A stretch of 64,000 nucleotides of DNA from Hofstenia miamia (Eukaryota > Xenacoelomorpha > Acoela > Hofsteniidae). The stretch is from positions 42,944 through 106,943 of the forward strand of contig CABFPE010000278.1 of NCBI GenBank assembly GCA_900660155.1, written 5' to 3'. How positions within the stretch are numbered: the first letter of the stretch is position 1; each line of letters opens with the position of its first letter. The notes beneath the pieces are model-generated. The model was not told the origin of the DNA and did not search any database. It saw nothing but the letters and a program-made list of their open reading frames with translations. Made by a program: the position numbers and the translations under genes. This document shows positions 55,313 to 64,000 of the stretch, piece after piece.

Positions 55313-55817
55313 TTGTATTATCCCAATTTGTCCATTTCATGGATCTTCCTTACTAACTCTCTTTTGTAATATTTGGGAATTGCTATGCATGACGTTTTAC
55401 CTTCTACATATAGAAGTTTTTGTTAACTTTCCATTTATACCTTTGAAAGTATCTGTTTTCATCTTTCCCTAACACTTTCTTTTCATCTTTTATCTTTTCT
55501 CTTATATCAATTAGTATGATATCCATTTGTTGTCTTTTGATGATTTCATTTTCTCTTATCTCCTCCTAAATATAATTGACATTATGGCTTGTCCTTTTTT
55601 ATCAGCATTGATTTCTGGTAAGCTTTGGTATTTGTTATGCAGTAGAAATTCAAATTTCTTTTTCTCTCCCTCAGTTTTTTCCATATCTCTCAGGTATTCT
55701 GGTAGTGCTATTCAAAAATTGAAATTTTTGTGTAGTGTTCATTTACAGTGTTCTATTGTAAATTTAAACTTGTTTAGAAATTCTATCCAATGTGATACTT
55801 GTCACTTGAGAATTTTT

Positions 55818-56953
55818 TTAGCCATGCCAGACCAATGCTAACATTTCTAGTTTGGTTGACCCATAATTTTCTTTGCTCTGTTTAAGTTTTCTGCTAAAAA
55901 ATTGTATCAGGACCTCCTTGCCATCTTTGATTTGTCCTAAACATGCCCCTATGGCCACATTACTAGCGTCACAGTCTAGAATAAATTCTGCATAATAACT
56001 TGGTGTATTTAGTGATGGCATTTTAGCCAGTTCATCTTTTATATTATCTAATTGCTCTTGTTCTTTCCACGTCCACTCAAATACTTTTGATTTCTCTAGT
56101 AATGCTGTCATTTTGCTAGTTTTCTGAGCCACGTTTATAATTTATAAACCCCATTATCCTTTGGACATCTTTGTTATTTCCTGGACTATTTATATTTTGG
56201 ATCATTTCTCTTGCGTTGTTTTTCATTTTAATTTTTCCCTTCTGTATCTGTCTTCCAAGAAATACAACCTCTGTCTTCAAATTTTCACATTTTTTCCCGT
56301 ATAGTTGGAGTCCTGCATTATATAGAATTGTTAGTGTTCTGTCGAATTTTTTCATGTGTTCTTCTATCATTTCAATTGATATCAATATATAATCTATATA
56401 AGCACTTACTCCTTCTTCCATTTTTTTATTGTTTTGCTTAAGTACTTTTGTTACATATCTTTGAAATGTAGTGGGCCATTACAGAGGCCAAATGCCATAT
56501 ACATCTACTCAAACAGCCCATAAGGTGTTATAAATGCCGTTTTTTGATATCTTTGGGTTCCATTGGTACTTGCCAGTAGGCTTTACATAAATTGATGCAT
56601 GTGTAATATTTATTCTTACTGGCTTCTTAAATTATGTTGTCTATCCTTGGTAATGGGTATGCATCTTTTTTTGTTGTATTGTTAAGTTTACGGAAATCTA
56701 TACATAGTCTGTACTTGTTCCCTTGTTTTACGAATACCATTGGTCAGGCATAAGGGCTTTCACTTTGTCTGATGATTTTATTATCTATCAATTCATTTAG
56801 TATTGTTTTGTAGTTTTCTTTGAGATTTTCTGGAAATCGTCTACATGGTTGTCTAATAGGTTTGTCTGTTGTCATAACAATTTTATGCACTTCACCCACT
56901 ACCTTACCCACACTTATTTCCCTGAAATTAATTATCTTTTTATGTTTGTTCAA
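55818..56953 (-). pseudogene. Element D reverse transcriptase and RNase H
   Basis: Fossil gene part with several breaks. RT blocks: FREISVGKVVGEVHKIVMTT, CRRFPENLKENYKTILNELI, RQSESPYA, YWQVPM-like and SAYID (about 56380-56400). RNase H blocks: YYAEFILDCDASNVAIGACL, VLIQFFSRKLKQSKENYGST and KLEMLALVWHG. Order and sequence match Ty3/gypsy and element E in particular. Confidence 0.85.
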
Positions 56954-57293
56954 TACCTTGATTAATTCCTGTTTCTCTTCTTGTTTCAGTTGTTGATATT
57001 CTTTGTCTTTTATCTAGGGTATTTGGTATTCTTGTTCATCTTCATTTTCAACTATGTTAATAGTTTTATCTACCATTAATTTTCTGATTTTATTTTCTTT
57101 CCTTGTATTTTTGCCATCCCTTTTTTATGTTTACAGTGTGATTGGTCGCATTTAATATTGGTATTGCTCCTATACCTTTCTGCACTGTGCATAAGCTGGA
57201 TGGAATTGACAGTTTTTTCGTATTTATTCCTATTTGATAATATATCATTATCTCTGCGTCTATCTTGTCTTCTGTTTCAATTAGGCACATTTT

Positions 57294-57785
57294 TCAATTG
57301 TTTGGTAATGTTTTTGTGTCCACTGTTAGTTTGAATTGTATCATCTTGTTTTCTTCTTCCTCATATGTTGTCACCATTTCCTCCTGTACCATTATCATTT
57401 TATTTGTATAATTTATTATACATCCATTGTTTGTTAAAAAATCATTTCCTGATATGATTTCATATGATAATGGATTTCTTTCTGTATCAATTACCATTAA
57501 TGTCTGCTGAAATTTAGTATTAGCTATTCTAATTGGTATGTCTTTCAGCTTACCATTTACATCTATATAATCCCCTGATGCATTTATTAGTCTACTTTTT
57601 TCAGTATTTAGGTTTTTTCTTGCGAATCCTATTTCTGATGCACAATCGTCAGTTATAATCAATATCACTGCTCCCATATCTATTGTTGCTTTGACCATCA
57701 CTCCATTGATTTCAACTGTTATTGTATTCATTTTAATTAAGTCTGTGACTATTAAAATGGTTGCTCGTTTTCTTGGAGATGGCAC
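57294..57785 (-). pseudogene. Element D aspartic protease
   Basis: Fossil gene part of 163 codons. It starts with a KRATILIVTDLIKMNTITVE string and an active-site-like block (NGVMVKATIDMGAVILIITD). The second half carries the SYEIISGNDFLTNNGCIINY block conserved with G and E. It is followed by the usual spacer to RT (57090-57290). Confidence 0.8.
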
Positions 57786-57859
57786 TCCCTCTAGTTGTCA
57801 TTGTTTATGTTTTCACTTTCATCAATTTCATCTTGTTCTTTATCATCTTCTAATAGATC

Positions 57860-59340
57860 TTCTTCTTCAAAGTACACTTCTTCTTCTATTAGATTTATTT
57901 GAAATTTGCAATATCTTTTGTGTGACCCTTATTTCCACACATTTGACATTTAAGGTCTTTCTGTTTTATTTTCTTTATCATCTTTTAATTTTATCTTAAT
58001 GATCTCTTCTCCTGATTTTTCAATAGCTCTTTGCCTATTGGTTTGTTGGCAGTTGTTGCTGTGGTAGTTGATGCAGTTTTTATTATCATGGATTTTTCAT
58101 TGATCCTTGCATTGTTTTCCATTGTTATTTGCATTGCCAGTCCCTTCCTAATCATTCTATCTAATGAGTCATCTGCATCACATTTTATCTTGAATTGTTG
58201 TCATATTGCTTCAGGTAATCCTTTGCAGATATATGAAAACAAATCATATCCCGAATATGTTTGTTCTCTCAAACTCAATTTTATTAACCTTTCAACTTGA
58301 GACATGCAATTTCTCAGATCATCTTTTTTGTTCATTTTCATTCCATTTAATAGCATTCAATATTGGCTTTTAAAGCTTTCATCATTATAATGTTGTTGAT
58401 ATTCCCCAACTAATTTTTTGTAATTCATTTTTGTTTGTGTGTCCAGTACTAAATAGTGTTGGTACACTGCTCCAATTAAGTAGAGGGGAACCTTGCTGCT
58501 GCCACTTTTTGTGTTACTTTTCCTTCTTTCATGCTCATTTCAAATATCTGCAACCACTAATTGAACATTGTAAATTTTGGAAGAATAACTTTACATGCAG
58601 GTATGTCTATATCCTCCTCTTCTGACAATATAGAATTATCAAATGTTGGCTTTGTCTCTACTACTTTCATACAATTTTCCTTCATTTGTTTTGTTATGTT
58701 AGTAATTAATTTTTCCATGAATTCTTCTTCAGTTTCACTCTGTTTATATATCTCTATTTGTGTCCCTCTTGGAGGTGTCACTTTATTCTATTGTTCAAGT
58801 TTTTCTATTATGTTAGTTTTCACGTTCTCCTCCTTCTTGATATCTTTTCCTTATTGGTTAGTACCATTAGTCTTATTTTGTCTTTAAGATTATCAATTTC
58901 TATTTGTTCCCTGAGGCTTACATTTTCATCATGCATTTTACTCATGAGTTGATGTAACCTTTTGCTTTGGACTTTAATTTCTTTGTTGGCCTCTATTAAT
59001 TTCTCAAATTGTTTTTGGAACAAATTTAGTTGTTCTGTCAATTGTATACTTGTGTCCTCTATTATTTCATCATATTGTCTTTCCTTTGCTACCTCCACTT
59101 TTAACATCCTTTGTGTTAGTTGTTGTATATGTATTTTCAATTCTCATTTTCTCTGTTATTATTGTTGATTATTTTTGTCAATTCAACTATAGTGAGTTCG
59201 GTATTGACTTGTGCTGGCTGTAGCACCATTTCTGTAGGGGATGTTTCACTTTTGGGAGACATTGTGATGTCTTGTGTTTCTGGGGCTTTTTGTGTTTGGG
59301 GTTTTTTGTGGGTTAGCTCTGGTTTTTGTTTTCTTCTTTG
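57860..59340 (-). pseudogene. Element D gag
   Basis: Fossil gene with several breaks. An N-terminal coiled coil (58820-59140, e.g. QLTEQLNLFQKQFEKLIEAN) is followed by PPRGTQIEIYKQSETEEEFM (58557-58781), capsid-like blocks (QHYLVLDTQTKMNYKKLVGE, YDLFSYICKGLPEAI) and a CCHC-type string CQMCGNKGHTK near 57915-57955. The capsid and nucleocapsid strings are nearly shared with E. Confidence 0.8.
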
Positions 59341-59589
59341 AATTTGCCATTGTCATTTATAGCTTTGAGTAATCCCTTTCTGGTTCCTTTTCAATTTTTC
59401 TGTGCTTCAAGTGAAGTAATACGTTTGCTTTTCTTGTTTTATTTTTTGTTATCTTGAAAAGAAGCAACTATCTTTGCACAAGTTCTTGTTTCTGGTTTTT
59501 AAACTTTGTTATGTTTCCTATAAGGTTTTCTTTAAATTCCATTCTCTCTCTTGCACATGTCAGGCGTCTGTCACAGTCACCACCAACAC

Positions 59590-61394
59590 TGATTTTGCTA
59601 TCATTTAGGAGTTGCTCATCCATTTCCCTTGGTATATGTGATATATACTGTGCGACAGATCCCAGACTCTCCCAACCTACTTTGTTGCTTAACTTATTAA
59701 CTAAATTAATATTGTATTAGTGTTCCTAAATGCTGAACTAACAACAGTTTATTTAGATTGAGAGCAGTGGGTGGAATACAGGGTCAAGACCTGATGCAGA
59801 TCAATGCACAGTAGAAGATATCTTTATGGTGACAGCTCCAGCTTCTACTTGAACATGGCAGTGGAAACCAATGGTTTACTCAGTGTGTGGAATGTCGCCT
59901 CAGTGATAGTGTGTGCATGATAACCTAATAATTTAGTGAAATGATTGTCCTTGTTATTATAGCTTTGTAAATAAAAGGAATTAATGCAACCGTGATGTTT
60001 GGCTTGTTATTTTGCCTTACATATAATAACCCTAGAGATATAATAGTACATTTTAACTGTTTGTACATGTGAACAATCAATAAAACTATTTTGTAGGTCA
60101 ATCTATAGTCCACTAATTTACTGATAAGTAAATAGGTAGTACAAAAATGTACATAACAAATGTAGAGCATTTTAGATCTAGGAATGTTGGTTCTAAAAGT
60201 ACTCATAATAATCTGAGAGTAATGAACAATAGGAAAGCTATAAATAATAAAAATCCCTATCCCTATTTTTAACTTAAAAGCACATCAAGAAATCTACAGC
60301 TTACTGGCCACACTGCACTTTTGAAGGGCTATAGTGTGCAGATATATATACAGGAAACCCCGCCAAAGTTGGATCAACTTGGACCAATGAAAATAATCTG
60401 ATTTGCAAGAAATCCGTGATATAATTTTAGGTACTTCACTTGTACAAGTTCCACAAAAAAAAGATTTATGATAGCATAACTTTTGTGCAAGCAATTTGAT
60501 GGTTGTTATGAAAGAAGTTGTTTTGAAAATATTGAAAATATGCTGGAAGAAAAAATTAGTCATGTATTCTTATGTCTTACAGTATTTTTCTTTCAATACC
60601 TGAATTAAACAAAACTAAACTTAATGTTACTTGCAGTGCCATCAATCACTTCATTTGATTTTTGATTACATATTATTTTTGTATTCCTTTATTTCACACA
60701 TCACATAAATCAGGGAGTTGTCATTTTAAATCATCCAATTTTAATTGAAAGATTACCAGACAACTTATTTAAAATATCATCCATTGACAGCACCACACAT
60801 AAACATATCTCTGTTGACTTTTACATGAACTGTTTGAAGGTCAATATCAATACCAAGAAGCTATGTATAGTAGATCTATGGTCAATACCATGAGCTGTGC
60901 TGTAGTATTTTATTATTTTTAGTACTTGATAGAAAATATTTATGCTATGCTTGAATTGTGTGCAAGACAATTCAGGGACCACCATAGGATTACTCTAGAG
61001 CTTGAACATTTAGCTTTCCATTTAACTATTAAATAAACTGACAAAATAAAGAATTTAATCCAGTAAAATTCAATCATCACAAATAATATCAATCAGTGCA
61101 TCTTTATATTGAATAGTTGTAAACAATCAAATAGTCATCTAGTACCTGTTATTAGACGTTGTTGATAATTTAACAGTTTCCTGGTTTTTCTTCATTTGCT
61201 GGTAATTATGCACATCAGCATCAATTATTGTGCACATTATCATCTTAAGGTTTTTTCCCAAAATACTGCCAAGCAAATTAATATCAAATAATCAAAGTAT
61301 AATAACCATGTGTTTACAATTAATTATTACTACAATTTTGTCTTATTGTCCCCACTTTTTCTCTCATCTTGACCACACATGGGATTATGCCACA
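59590..61394 (-). mobile_element. Probable 5' LTR region of D, abutting E
   Basis: The right edge reads GGGATTATGCCACA (TGTGGCATAATCCC on the minus strand), the same LTR-start signature as C and B. E's RT coding begins directly after it. On the left it meets D's leader, where the minus strand reads TGGTGACTGTGACAGACGC (about 59567-59585), a possible primer-binding site. The exact left border is not certain, and 1.8 kb is long for an LTR, so another insertion may be included. No gene is recognised inside; 59925-60206 and 60294-60563 are open but featureless. Confidence 0.5.
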
Positions 61395-61519
61395 CTAGGA
61401 CTTTTAATGTTTTGTATCATCTGCTTGGCATTGTTTTTAATCTTTATTCTTCCCTTTTCAATTTCCCTTCCTAGGAACACTACCTTCGTTTTTAGAATTT
61501 AGCATTTTTTCCCATTCAC

Positions 61520-61954
61520 TCATAATCCTGCATTATATAGAATTTTTAGTGTTCTGTCCAGTTTATCCATGTGTTTGGGAATTGTGTTACTCACTATTAG
61601 TATGTCATCTATATATGCATTTATTCCTTCTTCTACCTTCTTATTGTGTTGCTTTAGTACTTTTGTGATGTATCTCTGGAATGTAGCTGGTGCATTGCAT
61701 AACCTGAATGCCACGTACATCCATTTGAACAATAGATAGAGTGTTATAAAAGCAGTTTTTTCTATATCTTTCAGTTCCATTGGTACCTGCCAATATGCTT
61801 TGCATATGTCTAGGCAGGTGTAGTATTTGTATTTACTTGCTTCATATATTATGTTGTCAATCCTTATGAGTTGATATGCATCTTTTTTGGTAATGTTGTT
61901 TAGTTTTCTGAAGTCTATGCAGAGTCTGTATTTGTTTCCTTGCTTGACAAACAC
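61520..61954 (-). pseudogene. Element E reverse transcriptase
   Basis: Fossil gene part of 144 codons. KYRLCIDFRKLNNITKKDAY, CLDICKAYWQVPMELKDIEK, TAFITLYLLFKWMYVAFRLC, NAPATFQRYITKVLK and NAYIDDILIVS (YxDD near 61598-61610) follow in order. Compared with G it is the same RT core. The region before it (61955-62060) holds a decayed NxSPYA-type block. Confidence 0.85.
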
Positions 61955-62710
61955 TGTGCATGCTGCATAAGGGCTTTTGCTAGGTGAAATAATTTTATTA
62001 TCTATCAGTTCACATAGGATTTTGTTATAGTCATTTTTTTAGGGGTTCTGGCACTCTTCTGTATGGTAGACATATTTGTTCATCTGTAGTTGTGATGATT
62101 TTGTGTGTTTCCCCTACAGCTTTTCCTATGCTGATTTTGCCAAAATTGAAGATTCTTTTGTGTTTTTTTAAGTAGGTTCATTATTTCAGTTTTTTGTTTC
62201 TTGTTGAGGTGTTCATATTGTTTGTCTTTAATTTGTGGTATTTGATAGTTGTGCTCATCTTGTTTTTTGAATATGTTGATCATCTTCTCTGTCAACATTT
62301 TTCTGTTTTGATCTTCTTCCCTAGTATTTTGATTTTTTCTTTTTTTTTCAGATTAACCATTCTGTTGGTTGTGTTTAGTATTAGTATGGTTGCTTGCCCT
62401 TCTTTGACTGTGCATAAGCTTGATGGTGAGGATATTTGTTTAGTATTTATTCCAGTCTGCTCATACATCATCACTTCATTGTTTATTTTGTCATTAGTTG
62501 TTATTTGGCACGTTTTCCAGTTGTTTGGCTGTATTTTGGTGTCATCTAATAGTCTGAATATTATTGTGTCTTCTTCATTTTCTTCTTGTGTTGTTATGAA
62601 CTCTTCTTGGACTCCTATGGTTTTGTTTGTATAGACTATTATGTAGCCATTCTGGGTTAGGAAGTTGTGTCCTAGTACCATTTAATGTAGCAGCAGATTC
62701 CTTTCCATAT

Positions 62711-63007
62711 CTATACAGTAAATTTCTCTTGGAATGTGGTGTTTGCTATCCATATCAGTAGTTCTTCTAGTTTGCCTTTTATGTCAATGTATTTGCCAGA
62801 GGTGATTATTAGCCTACATTTTTCTTCTTGTAAGTTTTTCCTGTTAAATCCAATTTTTTCCACACAATTGTTGGTTATGACTGATAGGACTAATCCCATA
62901 TCTGTCATGGTCTTGACCATTATACTGTTGACTACAACTGTAATTGTATTCATTTTGATTAGGTTGGTTATTATTAGAATGGGTGAACATTTTTTTGGAG
63001 TTGGCAT
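62711..63007 (-). pseudogene. Element E aspartic protease
   Basis: Fossil gene part of 98 codons. ILIITNLIKMNTITVVVNSI then an active-site region and NRKNLQEEKCRLIITSGKYI match D's protease. The second half continues at 62292-62681 (VLGHNFLTQNGYIIVYTNKT). Confidence 0.75.
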
Positions 63008-63119
63008 TCAGTTTTGGGTTTTCCTCATTTTCATAGTTGTTTTTATACTGTTCATTGTCATTTTCAATTAAGTGCTTTTCTTCAAAATTTGCATTATTTT
63101 CCTTATTCAAATTGATTTG

Positions 63120-64000
63120 ATGTTTGCAATATTTCTTTGTGTGTCCTTTGTTTCCACACATTTGGCATTTTAAGTCATTTCTTTTAATTTTCCTTATTGT
63201 ACCATCTTTCAGGTACATTCATTGTCACTGTTGATATTGGTGTGGTGGTTTTGGTATTGTTGATTTTTCATTTATTCTGGCATTGTTTTCTGTTGTTATA
63301 TGAATTGCTAATCCCTTCCTTATCATCCTCTCTAAGGGATTGTCTGTGTCACATTTTTTTTCAAGCAATTGCTGTATTGTTTCAGGTAGTCCTTTGCAGA
63401 TGTGTGCAAACAGGTCCTATTTAGAGTAAATCAATTCTCTTGAACATAGCTTTAATAGCAATTCTACTTGTGTCATATAGTTTCTTAGATTGTCTTTTTG
63501 ATTCATTTTGATTCCATTGAGAATCATTCTGTATTGACTTTTGAAAGTCTTGTCATTATAGTAAAGCTGGTATTCATCAATCAATTTTTTGTAGGTCATT
63601 TTTGTTTCTATATCTAATACCAGGTAATGCTGATATGCTGTGCCTCCCAGATAAAGTGGGAATTGTGCAGCTGCTGCATTTTGTGACACTTTTCCTTCTT
63701 TCATACACATTTCAAATATCATTCATTAAATGTTGGTGACTGGGTATCTATTCTTTCTGTGAATTTTGGGATTATCACTTTACATGCTGGTGCATCCATT
63801 TTGTTTTCCTCAAATAATATAGAGTTCTTGAATGTTGGTTTTGTGTCCATTTGTTTATCACATTTAGCTTTTACCTGTTGTGTTATGTTCTTTACCATTT
63901 TTTGTATAAATTCTTCCTCTGTTTCCTCTGGTTTTCCAATGTCTGCTATTGTTTCATTTGAGAGTTTTGTTTTGTTCTGTTTTTGTGGTTGTTGTATTGT
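63120..64000 (-). pseudogene. Element E gag, incomplete at window edge
   Basis: Fossil gene. The capsid block (63417-63722) reads MIFEMCMKEGKVSQNAAAAQ, FPLYLGGTAYQHYLVLDIET and NYMTQVELLLKLCSRELIYS. The nucleocapsid knuckle CQMCGNKGHTKKYC lies at about 63128-63170. Further right, the translation resembles the coil-to-capsid linker of D. The start lies outside the window. Confidence 0.8.

Larger units (their letters stand above)
61395..64000 (-). mobile_element. Ty3/gypsy element E, cut by the window edge
   Basis: Fossil with several breaks. From right to left on the minus strand: gag (from beyond 64000 to about 63120), CCHC knuckle (about 63128-63170), protease (62711-63007), spacer (62080-62681) and RT (61520-61954). 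The RT stops at the junction with the D LTR at 61394, so the remaining pol is displaced or lost. It is the closest relative of D by protein strings. Confidence 0.85.

Noticed and set aside
1-64000. CRISPR arrays, bacterial operons, rRNA or host genes
   Set aside because: No regularly spaced identical repeats, no ribosomal RNA sequence and no intron-exon gene structure with known domains were found. The window is eukaryotic repeat-rich DNA.

Overview
This window is AT-rich nuclear DNA from an invertebrate animal and consists almost wholly of transposable elements. I found no convincing host gene, rRNA, tRNA or CRISPR array. The element mix (a CR1/L2-type LINE with a 2A peptide, a LINE with a restriction-like endonuclease, several Ty3/gypsy lineages, a Polinton, hAT, piggyBac and MITE-like elements) is typical of early-branching or aquatic invertebrates such as cnidarians or sponges. 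The sequence alone does not fix the species. Two 1,000-N runs (16861-17860, 31099-32098) and two single Ns (51570, 54224) mark assembly joins.

Left part (1-13.8 kb). A plus-strand CR1/L2-like LINE (about 360-3630) meets, tail to tail on a TAA tract, a minus-strand RLE-type LINE (3658-6209). The second LINE sits in the reverse transcriptase region of an old minus-strand Ty3/gypsy relic (A, 6236-10930). Relic A also holds a solo LTR (6568-8820, TSD CTGA) with a second solo LTR in opposite orientation inside it (7051-8177, TSD ATAG). A Polinton-type DNA polymerase B relic follows (about 11950-12627), cut by the 3' LTR of another gypsy-like element (B).

Middle (13.8-31.1 kb). This holds minus-strand coding remnants of B, a long-TIR DNA transposon around the first gap, an SGNH-esterase-like remnant, and a plus-strand unclassified element (F) with a gag-like protein followed by about 3 kb of coding sequence I cannot assign. 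A solo LTR (26523-27687, TSD CTAT) lies after it. A plus-strand Polinton double-jelly-roll capsid relic (29080-29960) comes next. The polymerase and capsid remnants are about 17 kb apart on opposite strands and may be parts of one Polinton split by later insertions.

Right part (32-64 kb). G (32.1-38.1 kb) is a GC-richer, better preserved Ty3/gypsy element. Beyond it is an AT-rich stretch with a small unknown ORF and a 62-bp tandem repeat. From about 40.1 kb comes a deep nest. Gypsy element D is split by gypsy element C (42066-54969, TSD TTAT). C contains a hAT pair, one inside the other, which contain a MITE with another MITE inside it. C also contains a separate hAT MITE and a piggyBac element at TTAA. 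D's 5' end abuts E, a further relative that runs off the right edge. All the gypsy elements lie on the minus strand, and all of these virus-like copies are fossils with several breaks each.
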